Shown piece by piece: positions 37,094 to 45,782 of a stretch of 64,000 nucleotides of DNA. The translations under genes and the position numbers were made by a program. The DNA lies in NCBI RefSeq assembly GCF_001414055.1, contig NZ_CP013002.1, positions 2,170,001 to 2,234,000 of the forward strand, in the 5' to 3' direction. The notes below the pieces were generated by a model. It was not told the origin of the DNA. It did not search any database and worked only from the letters and a program-made list of their open reading frames with translations. Every line of letters begins with the position of its first letter. Position 1 is the first letter of the stretch. This DNA comes from Caulobacter henricii. GTDB taxonomy: Bacteria; Pseudomonadota; Alphaproteobacteria; Caulobacterales; Caulobacteraceae.

Positions 37094-38187
37094 CCCCGGG
37101 CCGCCTCTCGGATCCCCAGCGCCTGGCCTGGCTCAGGCTGGCGCGCACCGAGACGGTCGGCCCCGTCGCCTTCGAGCACCTTCTGGCCCGCTACGGCACG
37201 CCCGAACGCGCCCTCTCCGCCCTGCCCGACCTGTCCCGCCGCGGCGGTCGCGCGACGCCCCTGAACATTCCCCTGCGCGACACGATCGAGCGTGAACTCG
37301 AGGCCGGCGCGGCGCTCGGCGCGCGGCTGATCTGTGGCTGCGAACCCGACTTCCCCCTTCGACTGGCGGCCCTGGATCCCCCACCGCCGGTTCTCTGGGC
37401 CCTGGGCCGCGCCGACCTGTTGGCCAAGGCCACCATCGCCATCGTCGGGGCCCGCATCGCCTCGGCGGCCGGCCAGCGCTTTGCCCGCCAGTTGGCCGCC
37501 GAGCTGGGTGAGGCCGGCCACGTCATCGTCAGCGGCATGGCGCGGGGCGTCGACGGCGCGGCGCACGAGGGTGCCCTGCGTACCGGAACGGTCGCCGTGC
37601 TGGGCGGCGGGGTCGGCGACATCTATCCGCCCGAGCACGCGGCACTCCATGCCCGGCTCGCCGTCGAGGGCTGCGTCGTCAGCGAAAGCGCCCCCGACCG
37701 CCGGGCCCAGGCCAAGGACTTCCCCCGCCGCAACCGCATCATCTCGGGCTTGTCCCTCGGGGTGGTGGTGGTCGAGGCCGAGCTGAAGTCCGGCTCCCTG
37801 ATCACCGCCCGCCTGGCTGCCGAGCAGGGTCGCGATGTCTTCGCCGTGCCCGGCTCGCCTCTGGATCCACGGGCCCGCGGCACCAACGACCTGATCCGCC
37901 AGGGCGCGATCCTGTGCGAGGGAGCCGAGGATGTGCTGCGGGCCCTGTCTGGCCAGACCCAGCTGCGCGAACGCGACCGGACCTATGATCCCGCCGCTGA
38001 GGCCGACCTCGACCTTGGCGCCCTGCGCGAGCGACTGGCCGCCCTGCTCTCGCCCACGGCCGTCTCGCGCGACGAGCTGGTGCGGGCCACCGGAGCCCCG
38101 ACCTCGGCGGTGATGGCGGCCCTGGTGGAGCTGGCCCTGGCCGAACGGGCGGACCTGCTGGCCGGAGGGATGGTGGCTGGGGTTTGA
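37090..38187 (+). CDS. dprA: DNA-processing protein DprA
   Basis: 365 residues from GTG 37090. The Rossmann-like DprA core contains IVGARIASAAGQRFA, VSGMARGVDGAAHEGAL, GGGVGDIYPPEH and FPRRNRIISGLS; a C-terminal winged-helix-like domain follows. DprA binds incoming single-stranded DNA and loads RecA during transformation. Coupled to plsY by GTGA. Caulobacter is not usually considered naturally competent, but the gene is widely conserved. Confidence 0.96.
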   Translation: MTPGRLSDPQRLAWLRLARTETVGPVAFEHLLARYGTPERALSALPDLSRRGGRATPLNIPLRDTIERELEAGAALGARLICGCEPDFPLRLAALDPPPPVLWALGRADLLAKATIAIVGARIASAAGQRFARQLAAELGEAGHVIVSGMARGVDGAAHEGALRTGTVAVLGGGVGDIYPPEHAALHARLAVEGCVVSESAPDRRAQAKDFPRRNRIISGLSLGVVVVEAELKSGSLITARLAAEQGRDVFAVPGSPLDPRARGTNDLIRQGAILCEGAEDVLRALSGQTQLRERDRTYDPAAEADLDLGALRERLAALLSPTAVSRDELVRATGAPTSAVMAALVELALAERADLLAGGMVAGV

Positions 38188-38214
38188 TGCGCCACCGCCA
38201 ATTCATTGCGCAAA

Positions 38215-38231
38215 GTACTGGATACCAGTAC
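38215..38231. promoter_or_regulatory. Palindromic operator of the toxin-antitoxin pair
   Basis: A perfect palindrome GTACTGG-ATA-CCAGTAC ends one base before the toxin ATG (38233). The placement over the presumed promoter/leader fits autoregulation by the HTH antitoxin encoded next. The toxin ATG has no visible ribosome site, so the mRNA could be nearly leaderless. Confidence 0.7.
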
Positions 38232-38232
38232 C

Positions 38233-38739
38233 ATGGCAGTTGAATTCGAATGGGACCCGGAAAAGGCGCGCAGCAACCTCGCCAAACATGGGGTTGATTT
38301 CAAAGACGCCTGTCACGCGATCCTGGACCCTTGGCGTATGGAGGATGTCGATGACCGGTTCGACTACGGCGAAGAACGCATCCAGATCATCGGCGCCTGC
38401 TTCGGGGCCGTCCTCTTCGTCGTCACCGTCTCACAGGTCCAAAATCACTACCGGATCATCTCAGCCAGACCCGCCAATCCCGTCGAAAGCAAAAGGTACT
38501 TTCGTGGTGCGTACCGGCGATCTGCCGATGGGCAAGACCGACTGGGATCGCCTCAAGGCGATGACAGACGAAGACATCAACGCCGCCGCCCAGTCCGATC
38601 CCGATTGCCCACCGCTGACCGAGGAGCAACTGTCCCGGTTCAGGCGCGTCAACGCGATCAAGGATATTCGCGGCCGGCTAGGCATGACCCAGGCGGCGTT
38701 CTCTGCGGCATTCCGCTTGCCGCTGTCGACGGTCCGTGA
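38233..38739 (+). CDS. brnT: BrnT-family toxin with read-through C-terminal tail
   Basis: The first 90 or so residues are BrnT: VEFEWDPEKARSNLAKHGVDF, EERIQIIGACFGAVLFVVTV and HYRIISARPANPVESKRYF. BrnT proteins are RelE-like ribonucleases. The family normally stops right after this point, where the antitoxin begins (38504), but here the frame stays open for about 80 more residues of low-complexity Arg-rich sequence, antisense to nothing and overlapping the antitoxin frame. Most likely the natural stop was lost by mutation. TTG at 38206 is an alternative start. Confidence 0.82.
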   Translation: MAVEFEWDPEKARSNLAKHGVDFKDACHAILDPWRMEDVDDRFDYGEERIQIIGACFGAVLFVVTVSQVQNHYRIISARPANPVESKRYFRGAYRRSADGQDRLGSPQGDDRRRHQRRRPVRSRLPTADRGATVPVQARQRDQGYSRPARHDPGGVLCGIPLAAVDGP

Positions 38740-38848
38740 CTGGGAACAGGGTCGAACCACGCCAGACGCGCCCGCCAGAACACTGCTCACAGCGATATCG
38801 CGGGATCCCGAGACGATGCGAAGGCTGGTCGGTGGCGAAGCGCCCTGA
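38504..38848 (+). CDS. HTH antitoxin paired with BrnT (BrnA-like N-terminus, XRE-type C-terminus)
   Basis: About 114 residues from GTG 38504, which has AAAAGG seven bases upstream; ATG 38528 is the shorter alternative. The N-terminal AMTDEDINAAAQSDPDCPP resembles the toxin-binding segment of BrnA antitoxins; the C-terminus has an XRE-type helix-turn-helix (LGMTQAAFSAAFRLPLSTVRDWEQG) in place of the usual ribbon-helix-helix. It should neutralise the toxin and bind the palindrome at 38215-38231. Confidence 0.85.
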   Translation: MVRTGDLPMGKTDWDRLKAMTDEDINAAAQSDPDCPPLTEEQLSRFRRVNAIKDIRGRLGMTQAAFSAAFRLPLSTVRDWEQGRTTPDAPARTLLTAISRDPETMRRLVGGEAP

Positions 38849-38871
38849 TCGGCGACTTCTGGTCTGAAAGC

Positions 38872-39045
38872 CTAGACGCTGAGGTCGATCATCAGCCCCG
38901 TACCCTGGGCCGGAGCGGCACGCACGGCCTCGCGCAGGCGCTCGGCGATCGCCGCGCGTTCGTCGTTCGACGTCACCGGCTTGACCGGCTGGATCGGTGA
39001 GACATAGGCCTCGGTGGCGATCCTGTTGATGCTCGAGAGGTTCAT
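38872..39045 (-). CDS. Small unknown protein, 57 residues
   Basis: An ATG-TAG frame begins MNLSSINRIATEAYVSPIQP and ends GTGLMIDLSV. Third codon positions are overwhelmingly G or C, as in real genes here, and the frame occupies most of the otherwise empty 375 bp between the antitoxin and topA. It has no signal peptide or membrane segment; the middle is a charged amphipathic helix (NDERAAIAERLREAVRAA). The ribosome site is weak. No function is recognised. Confidence 0.6.
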   Translation of the reverse strand: MNLSSINRIATEAYVSPIQPVKPVTSNDERAAIAERLREAVRAAPAQGTGLMIDLSV

Positions 39046-39222
39046 GAGCGCCAGAAGGGTTTAGGTTCCAGCCTGATCATCGTCCAAATGGGCTTAACAA
39101 TCGCCTACCAGGATCCAGGAAACTGCACCGTTTGAACGGGCTGCGTTGACAGACCCCCCGTCCCGCCCCCACTTTCCGGCGCTCGCCTCCAAGGCGATCC
39201 TCCCCGCAGGTACAGAGTCCTA

Positions 39223-41895
39223 ATGAACGTCGTCGTCGTCGAGAGCCCGGCCAAGGCCAAGACCATCAACAAGTATCTCGGGTCCGACTACACGGTTCTC
39301 GCCTCGTACGGCCACATCCGCGACCTGCCCTCCAAGGACGGCTCGGTGGAGCCCGACAACGATTTTGCCATGACCTGGGAGGTCGACGCCAAGTCGTCCA
39401 AGCGGATTTCCGACATCGTCGACGCGATGAAGGGGGCCGATCGCCTGATCCTGGCCACCGACCCCGACCGCGAAGGGGAAGCCATCAGCTGGCACGTGCT
39501 GGAGGTCCTGAACAAGAAGAAGGCGGTCAAGGGGATGACCGTCCAGCGGGTCACCTTCAACGCCATCACCAAGGCCTCGGTGCTCGAGGCCATGGCCAAT
39601 CCGCGCGACATCGACATGGAGCTGGTCGAGGCCTATCTGGCCCGCCGCGCCCTGGACTATCTGGTCGGTTTCACCCTTTCGCCGGTGCTGTGGCGCAAGC
39701 TGCCGGGCAGCCGCTCGGCCGGTCGCGTCCAGTCGGTCTGCCTGCGCCTGATCGTCGAGCGCGAGATGGAGATCGAGCGCTTCAAGACCCAGGAATACTG
39801 GAGCGTCGAGGCCGATGTCTCGGCCGGGGCCGATCCGTTCACGGCCCGCCTGGTCAAGCATGAGGGCAAGAAGCTCACCAAGTTCGACCTCGGCAACGAG
39901 GGCTCGGCCCTGGCCGCCAGGGCAGCGGTCGAGAAGGCCGTGTTCAAGATTTCCGGTGTCGAGAAGAAGCCCGGCAAACGCTCGCCGGCCCCGCCCTTCA
40001 CCACCTCGACCCTGCAGCAGGAAGCCTCGCGCAAGCTCGGCTTCTCGGCCCAGCGCACCATGCAGGCGGCGCAAAAGCTCTATGAGGGCATCGATATCGG
40101 CGGCGAGACCGTCGGCCTGATCACCTATATGCGAACCGACGGCGTGTCGGTGGGCCCGGAAGGCATAGCCGAAGCCCGCGACGTGATAGGCAATGTCTAT
40201 GGCAAGGACTATGTCCCGGAGACGCCGCGCTACTACAAGGTCAAGGCCAAGAACGCCCAGGAGGCCCACGAGGCCATCCGCCCGACCAGCCTGCACCGCA
40301 ATCCCGGCTCCCTGCGCCTGGAGCCCGATCTGGGCCGGCTCTACGAGCTGATCTGGAAGCGGATGATCGCGTCGCAGATGGAAAGCGCCCGCATCGAGCG
40401 CACCACGGTCGACATCGAAAGCCATGACGGCCAGACCGGCCTGCGCGCCACCGGCCAGGTCGTGCTCTTCCCCGGCTATCTGACGGTCTATGAAGAAGGC
40501 CGCGACGACGACGGCGATGAAGACTCGGCCCGCCTGCCCCTGATCGAGGACGGTGCTGCCGCCAAGGTCATCGAGGCCCGCGCCGACCAGCACTTCACCG
40601 AACCGCCCCCGCGCTATTCGGAAGCCAGCCTCGTCAAGAAGATGGAAGAGCTCGGCATCGGCCGTCCCTCGACCTATGCCTCGGTCCTGACCGTCCTGCG
40701 CGACCGCGAATATGTGAAGATGGAGAAGAACCGCTTCATCCCAGAGGACAAGGGCCGGCTGGTCACCGCCTTCCTCGAGCAGTTCTTCCGCCGCTATGTC
40801 GAGTATGACTTCACGGCCAGCCTGGAAGAGCAGCTCGACCTGGTGTCGGACGGCAAGCTGGACTGGAAGCAGTTCCTGCGCGACTTCTGGAAAGAGTTCC
40901 ATGCCGCCGTCGGCGAGATCGCCGAGCTGCGCGTCACCAATGTTCTGGACGCCCTCAATGAGGCGCTGGGACCGCATATCTTCCCCGACAAGGGCGACGG
41001 GTCCAACCCCCGCCTGTGCCCCACCTGCGGCTCCGGCCAGCTGTCCCTGAAGGTCGGCAAGTTCGGGGCCTTCATCGGCTGCTCGAACTATCCGGAATGC
41101 CGTTTCACCCGTCAGCTCGCTACCGCCGAGGGCGAAGGCGAAGCTGAGTCTGCGGACCGCGATCTGGGGATCAACCCGGAAACCGGTCGCTCGGTATGGC
41201 TGAAGAACGGCCGCTTTGGGCCCTATGTCGAAGAGCCACCGGCAGCGGAAAGCGGCGACAAGCCCAAACGATCAAGCCTGCCCAAGGGCTGGCTGCCGGC
41301 CGCCGTCGATCTGGAAAAGGCCCTGCGCCTGCTGTCCCTGCCCCGGGAGGTCGGTCAGCACCCCGACGACGGCAAGACGATCACCGCCGGACTTGGCCGG
41401 TTTGGTCCGTTCGTCCTGCACGACGGGACCTATGCCAATCTGGAGAACCCGGAGGATGTCTTCGACATCGGCCTGAACCGCGCCGTTGCCCTGCTGGCCG
41501 ACAAGCGGGCCGGAGGCGGACGTCCGCAACGCGGTCAGGCCGCAGCCCTGGCCGAACTGGGCAATCACCCCGAGGACGGCAAGCCGGTCCGCGTGCTGTC
41601 CGGTCGCTTCGGCCCCTATATCAAGCACGGCGACACCAATGCCAATGTCCCCAAGGGGGCCGATCCTGCGGCCCTGACCCTGGACGAAGCGGTGGTCTTG
41701 CTGGCCGAACGCGTCGCCAAGGGCGGCGGCAAGAAGCCGGCAAAGAAAGCCGCCGCCAAGAAGGCTCCCGCCAAGGCCACGGCCAAGGCGAAAGCCGCTG
41801 ACGGGGCGGCTCCAGCCAAGAAACCTGCTGCAAAAAAGCCGGCGGCGAAGAAGGCAGCGGCCCCGAAGAAGGCCGCAGCCAAGCCGAAGGCCTGA
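39223..41895 (+). CDS. topA: DNA topoisomerase I
   Basis: 890 residues. The Toprim domain opens with NVVVVESPAKAKTINKYLG and carries LATDPDREGEAISWH. The catalytic Tyr is residue 302 in GLITYMRTDGVS. One zinc-finger-like C-terminal domain (CPTCGSGQLSLKVGKFGAFIGC) is followed by degenerate repeats with PxPG-like FGPY/FGPFV motifs, and the last 60 residues are an Ala/Lys tail (AAKKAPAKATAKAKAA). It relaxes negative supercoils. ATG at 39223. Confidence 0.98.
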   Translation: MNVVVVESPAKAKTINKYLGSDYTVLASYGHIRDLPSKDGSVEPDNDFAMTWEVDAKSSKRISDIVDAMKGADRLILATDPDREGEAISWHVLEVLNKKKAVKGMTVQRVTFNAITKASVLEAMANPRDIDMELVEAYLARRALDYLVGFTLSPVLWRKLPGSRSAGRVQSVCLRLIVEREMEIERFKTQEYWSVEADVSAGADPFTARLVKHEGKKLTKFDLGNEGSALAARAAVEKAVFKISGVEKKPGKRSPAPPFTTSTLQQEASRKLGFSAQRTMQAAQKLYEGIDIGGETVGLITYMRTDGVSVGPEGIAEARDVIGNVYGKDYVPETPRYYKVKAKNAQEAHEAIRPTSLHRNPGSLRLEPDLGRLYELIWKRMIASQMESARIERTTVDIESHDGQTGLRATGQVVLFPGYLTVYEEGRDDDGDEDSARLPLIEDGAAAKVIEARADQHFTEPPPRYSEASLVKKMEELGIGRPSTYASVLTVLRDREYVKMEKNRFIPEDKGRLVTAFLEQFFRRYVEYDFTASLEEQLDLVSDGKLDWKQFLRDFWKEFHAAVGEIAELRVTNVLDALNEALGPHIFPDKGDGSNPRLCPTCGSGQLSLKVGKFGAFIGCSNYPECRFTRQLATAEGEGEAESADRDLGINPETGRSVWLKNGRFGPYVEEPPAAESGDKPKRSSLPKGWLPAAVDLEKALRLLSLPREVGQHPDDGKTITAGLGRFGPFVLHDGTYANLENPEDVFDIGLNRAVALLADKRAGGGRPQRGQAAALAELGNHPEDGKPVRVLSGRFGPYIKHGDTNANVPKGADPAALTLDEAVVLLAERVAKGGGKKPAKKAAAKKAPAKATAKAKAADGAAPAKKPAAKKPAAKKAAAPKKAAAKPKA

Positions 41896-41933
41896 CCCTA
41901 CCCATGTCCACAATCCGGGTTTAGACTGCCCCC

Positions 41934-42299
41934 ATGACGTCGCTCCAACGGCCCCTGCCCCTGAACGTGGTGATCGCCGGCCTAATCATGGCCAGCATCC
42001 TGGGCTTCGTCATGGGCCTGACCAATGCGCTCAAGGACGGGCAGTCGCTGAACAGCGTCTCGACGGCCCCCTTGGCCGAGGTATCAGGCGTCCCCATCAG
42101 GGACGCGTCCCCGGCCCCCCTTTACGTCCCGGCCCCGCCCGAAAGGCCCAAGCCCAAGGCCGTAGAGGTCAAGACCGAAGAGGTCGCCGTTCCGGCTGCG
42201 GTGATCGAGGCCCCACCGGCTGCGCCGGAAGCCGCCCCAGCGGCAGCACCGCCGGCACAACAACCCCCGCCGGCCCGGATCGAGGACCTGTACGAATAA
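41934..42299 (+). CDS. Single-pass membrane protein with Pro/Ala-rich tail, unknown
   Basis: 121 residues. One membrane helix near the N-terminus (LNVVIAGLIMASILGFVMGL) is followed by about 90 residues rich in Pro, Ala and charged residues (PERPKPKAVEVKTEEV), reminiscent of periplasmic spacer regions as in TonB-like or cell-envelope linkers. It starts 38 bp after topA. No family recognised. Confidence 0.75.
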   Translation: MTSLQRPLPLNVVIAGLIMASILGFVMGLTNALKDGQSLNSVSTAPLAEVSGVPIRDASPAPLYVPAPPERPKPKAVEVKTEEVAVPAAVIEAPPAAPEAAPAAAPPAQQPPPARIEDLYE

Positions 42300-42372
42300 G
42301 ATCCACCGGCCTGACCTGAGCAATCCCTGTCCGACCCGTGGTCGCGAGGCTAAGGCCCTGACGCCGATCCGT

Positions 42373-42384
42373 CCCCCCCCCCCC
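42373..42384. repeat. Homopolymer of 12 cytosines
   Basis: An uninterrupted C12 tract followed by GGG lies in the 103-bp gap between the Pro-rich membrane protein gene and the stop of the XRE regulator gene. It lies outside both reading frames. Such tracts are slippage-prone and hard to sequence. Confidence 0.9.
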
Positions 42385-42402
42385 GGGCGTCCGCAGAAGC
42401 GG

Positions 42403-42609
42403 TCAGTCCGCCTCGAAATCCAGCAGATCGCCCGGCCGACAGTCGAGTTCACGGCAAAGCTTTTCGATCGTGTCGAAGCGCACGCCCTTCACCTTTCCCG
42501 ACCGGAGCAGCGACAGGTTTGTTTCGCTCATATCGATGCGCTGAGCCAGATCGCGGGCCCGCATCTTCCGACGGGCCAGCATGACATCCAGGGTGACGAT
42601 GATCGGCAT
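42403..42609 (-). CDS. XRE-family helix-turn-helix regulator (YozG-like)
   Basis: 68 residues from ATG 42609. It is essentially a single HTH: VMLARRKMRARDLAQRIDMS then TNLSLLRSGKVKGVRFDTIEKLC, ending in the YozG-type CRPGDLLDF. It starts 2 bp after the DUF2975 stop on the same strand; such DUF2975/XRE pairs are common and probably form a membrane sensor and regulator unit. Likely autoregulatory, target unknown. Confidence 0.9.
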   Translation of the reverse strand: MPIIVTLDVMLARRKMRARDLAQRIDMSETNLSLLRSGKVKGVRFDTIEKLCRELDCRPGDLLDFEAD

Positions 42610-42611
42610 GG

Positions 42612-43133
42612 TCAGACAATCTGGTCGTAGTCGGTCTTGATCTGGTCGCGATCGTCTTTGACAGCCGCCGCCAGGTCGATCACGCGGCCAAAGAGGCGGA
42701 TCGCGATCCCGACACAACCCAGCACGACGCTGACGCCGAGGTTCTGGCCAAAGGCCTGTGAGGCACTGTTGCCGCCGTCGCCGAAGATGAACCAGAGGAT
42801 CGTGCTGGCGACCAGCCAGTCTCCAAGCCGGGTCAGGGCCTTGCCAGCCTCAACCGACAGCACCTGGCCACCGGCGAAACTCTTGAACAGGCAACGTGCC
42901 TGCCAGACCGCACCGAGCAGGGCCAGCACGGGCAGCGCGGCAAGGGTCGCCTCGCCCACATGGCGCAGCGCTTCACTTCGCTCGTTTGCCCCGACGGACA
43001 GCACGACGGCCTTCAAAGGCCCATAGGCGATCTCGGAAAACACCAGAAAAACCCCGATGCCGAACAGCCAGCCGAACAGTTGCTGCAGGCCAACGCTGTC
43101 TTTTTGAATCTTCGCCATACCGGTCGTGGTCAT
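42612..43133 (-). CDS. DUF2975-family membrane protein
   Basis: 173 residues from ATG 43133 (GGAAGAG upstream). Four membrane segments are visible: QLFGWLFGIGVFLVFSEIAYG, ATLAALPVLALLGAVW, WLVASTILWFIFGD and VSVVLGCVGIAIRLFG. The family has no known biochemical role; it is almost always encoded with a small XRE regulator, as here. Confidence 0.85.
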   Translation of the reverse strand: MTTTGMAKIQKDSVGLQQLFGWLFGIGVFLVFSEIAYGPLKAVVLSVGANERSEALRHVGEATLAALPVLALLGAVWQARCLFKSFAGGQVLSVEAGKALTRLGDWLVASTILWFIFGDGGNSASQAFGQNLGVSVVLGCVGIAIRLFGRVIDLAAAVKDDRDQIKTDYDQIV

Positions 43134-43221
43134 GTCTCTTCCTTTCCTGCTGGCCTGCCGGGATCGCTTGCATCGCAGCCTGAGAGGCTTCGATCGGCGC
43201 ATACCCCGCGCCGCGTTCGTG

Positions 43222-43310
43222 ATTATTTTAAATAAGACATAAATTTATGGACTTCAAATGTCAAAAAATTTAGATTCTGAAAGATATCAGAAACAGGATC
43301 GGACCAGCCA
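43222..43310. promoter_or_regulatory. AT-rich patch between the DUF2975 and rnr genes
   Basis: About 90 bp of markedly AT-rich DNA (for example TTATTTTAAATAAG and AAAAAATTTAG) in a very GC-rich genome. It lies upstream of the divergent DUF2975/XRE operon and of rnr, so it may hold their promoters or a regulator/nucleoid-protein binding site. No individual element could be defined with confidence. Confidence 0.5.
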
Positions 43311-43431
43311 AGCCAACGAAGGGTGGCTGTCCCCTAGGCGCGCGGACCTCAACGGGGCAGCCGGAGACCTCCCCCGCACCTCAACGGCATTTCCCTTGGC
43401 CTTTGGCCCCCGGCCCGGGTTATCCCAGCAC

Positions 43432-45747
43432 ATGGCCAAACCACGCACGCCCAAGTCGTCGAAATTTCCTGCCGCCGCCAAGCCGCCTGCCGGCCTGCCG
43501 GACCGCGAGACCCTGCTGGCCTTCCTGCGCAGTGCGGGCGAGAGCGGCAAGGCCGATATCGCCCGGCACTTCGGGCTGAAGGGGGCCGACCGCCGGGCCC
43601 TGCGGGAGATGCTGCGCGAACTGGAAGCCCAGGGCGCGCTCGGCAAGCGGGGCCGCAAGGGCTTCGCCGAGGCCGGCTCCCTGCCCCCCGTGGGCGTGGT
43701 CGATGTCGTGGATCGTGACGCGGACGGCGACATGTTCGTCAAGCTGACCCGGGCCGATGACGACGCCCCCATCGTGCGCCTCTCGCCCGCGCGCAATGCC
43801 GATGCCGGCGGCGCACCGGGCATGGGCGATCGCCTGCTGGTCCGCTTCGAGCGCCTCGAGAACGGCGAGCTGGAAGCCCGGCTGATCAAGAAGCTCGGCC
43901 AGAGCGCGCACAAGATCCTCGGCGTGATCCGCAAGCACCGCCGCGAGACCCGGGTTGAACCGGTCGATCGCAAGTCCAAGGAAGTCCTGGTCCTCACCGA
44001 ACTGGACGCCAGGGACCTCAAGGAGGGTGATCTGGTGCTGGCCTCGGTGGGTTCAGCCGCCGGTCGCTACGGACCCAAGCAGGGCAAGGTGCTGGAAGTG
44101 GTCGGCAGCGAGGATGATCCCCGTGCGGCCTCCCTGATCGCCATCCACAGCCATGGCATTCCGGTGGGCTTCTCTGAAGCCGCCGAGGCCGAGGCCGCCA
44201 ACGCCCAGCCGCCGACCCTGCAAGGCCGCGACGACCTGCGCGACCTGCCGTTCGTGACCATCGACCCGGTCGATGCCCGCGACCATGACGATGCGGTCTA
44301 TGCCCATCCCGATCCCGACGCCGGCAATGCGGGGGGCTGGATCGTCTGGGTGGCCATCGCCGATGTCGCCGCCTATGTCCGCCCGGGCTCGGCCCTGGAC
44401 CGCGAGGCCCGCGAAAAGGGCAACAGCGTCTATTTCCCCGACCGGGTCGAGCCGATGCTGCCCGAGGTGCTGTCCAACGGCCTCTGCTCCCTGCGGGAGG
44501 GCGAGAACCGCGCCACCCTGGCGGTCCGGATGGTGTTCGACAGCGCTGGCCGCAAGAAGAGCCACCGCTTCGTGCGTGGCCTGATGCGCTCGGCGGCAAA
44601 GCTGTCCTATGAGCAGGCACAGGCCGCCATCGATGGCGTGATCCCGCCTGACGGCCAGGACGGCGACAAGGCACCGCCCCTGCTGGATCCGATCCTCAAG
44701 CCGCTGTGGGCCGCCTTCCGCCTGATGGGCAAGGGCCGCGAGATCCGCTCGCCCCTGGCGATCGAGAGCGACGAGCGCAAGATCGTCATTACCCGCGAGG
44801 GCGAGATCGCCTCGATCAACCGCCGTGCCAGTCTCGAGGCCCACAAGCTGATCGAGGAGATGATGATCCAGGCCAATGTCAGCGCCGCTGAAAGCCTGGA
44901 AGCCAAGCGCACGCCGCTGATCTATCGCGTCCACGACACGCCCAGCCAGGAGAAGGTTCAGAACCTGGCCGAGTTCCTGGCGACCCTGGAGATCAAGTGG
45001 AACAAGGGTGAGGCCCCGCAGACCTCGCGCTTCAACAAGCTGCTGGACGAAACCCGCGACGGGCCGCACGCCGCCATCGTCAACGAAGTGGTGCTGCGCA
45101 CCCAGATGCAGGCGCACTACAGCGCCGACAATCTGGGCCATTTCGGCCTGAACCTGGCCAAGTATGCCCACTTCACCAGTCCGATCCGTCGCTATGCCGA
45201 CCTGATCGTGCACCGCGCCCTGATCCGGGCCCTGAACCTTGGGACCGATGGCCTGACCGACCAGGACGTCAGCCAGATCAAGGACACCGCCGAGACCATT
45301 ACCTATGCCGAGCGCCGGGCCATGGCCGCCGAGCGCGACGCCACCGACCGCTATATCGCCGCCTTCCTGTCCGACCGTGTGGGGGCGACCTTCAACGGCC
45401 GCATTACCGGCGTCACGCGGTTTGGCCTGTTCGTGAAACTGGACGAGACCGGAGCCGATGGTCTGGTGCCGGTCTCGACCCTGGGCCAGGAGTTCTTCGT
45501 CCATGACGAGCGCATGCACGCCCTGGTCGGGGAGCGCACCGGCAAGCGCTGGCCCTTGGGCCTACAGGTTGAGGTCAAGCTGGTCGAGGCCACCCCGGTG
45601 ACCGGCGGCCTGCTGTTCGAGATGATCACCGAGCCCCTGCCGGCCGATCCCCGGGCCCCTCGCCCTCGCCTGGGCGCGCGGCGTCAGGCGGCGGTCAAGC
45701 CCCGCGGCGGCCTGCCCAAGGGCGTACGGCGCGGCAAGCGGCGGTAG
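43432..45747 (+). CDS. rnr: Ribonuclease R
   Basis: 771 residues from ATG 43432 (MAKPRTPKSS). Order: N-terminal helix-turn-helix-like region (DIARHFGLKGADRRALREML), cold-shock domains, the RNB catalytic domain (TIDPVDARDHDDAVYA with the metal-binding Asp cluster), and an S1 domain (VGATFNGRITGVTRFGLFVKL) with a basic tail. A processive 3'-5' exonuclease for structured RNA. The frame is open to an ATG at 43258, but those 58 extra codons start in the AT-rich patch and look non-coding. Confidence 0.96.
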   Translation: MAKPRTPKSSKFPAAAKPPAGLPDRETLLAFLRSAGESGKADIARHFGLKGADRRALREMLRELEAQGALGKRGRKGFAEAGSLPPVGVVDVVDRDADGDMFVKLTRADDDAPIVRLSPARNADAGGAPGMGDRLLVRFERLENGELEARLIKKLGQSAHKILGVIRKHRRETRVEPVDRKSKEVLVLTELDARDLKEGDLVLASVGSAAGRYGPKQGKVLEVVGSEDDPRAASLIAIHSHGIPVGFSEAAEAEAANAQPPTLQGRDDLRDLPFVTIDPVDARDHDDAVYAHPDPDAGNAGGWIVWVAIADVAAYVRPGSALDREAREKGNSVYFPDRVEPMLPEVLSNGLCSLREGENRATLAVRMVFDSAGRKKSHRFVRGLMRSAAKLSYEQAQAAIDGVIPPDGQDGDKAPPLLDPILKPLWAAFRLMGKGREIRSPLAIESDERKIVITREGEIASINRRASLEAHKLIEEMMIQANVSAAESLEAKRTPLIYRVHDTPSQEKVQNLAEFLATLEIKWNKGEAPQTSRFNKLLDETRDGPHAAIVNEVVLRTQMQAHYSADNLGHFGLNLAKYAHFTSPIRRYADLIVHRALIRALNLGTDGLTDQDVSQIKDTAETITYAERRAMAAERDATDRYIAAFLSDRVGATFNGRITGVTRFGLFVKLDETGADGLVPVSTLGQEFFVHDERMHALVGERTGKRWPLGLQVEVKLVEATPVTGGLLFEMITEPLPADPRAPRPRLGARRQAAVKPRGGLPKGVRRGKRR

Positions 45748-45782
45748 TTTGAGAGATGCTCGCCCTATGGGGGAGGATCCAT

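Noticed and set aside
39220..40977. 585-codon minus-strand frame antisense to topA
   Set aside because: Its sequence (His/Gln/Gly/Leu-rich) is the usual mirror of a GC-rich gene; topA on plus is unambiguous.
43258..43431. 58-codon N-terminal extension of RNase R
   Set aside because: Starts in an AT-rich patch with atypical codons and has no RNase R homology; ATG 43432 begins the recognisable protein.
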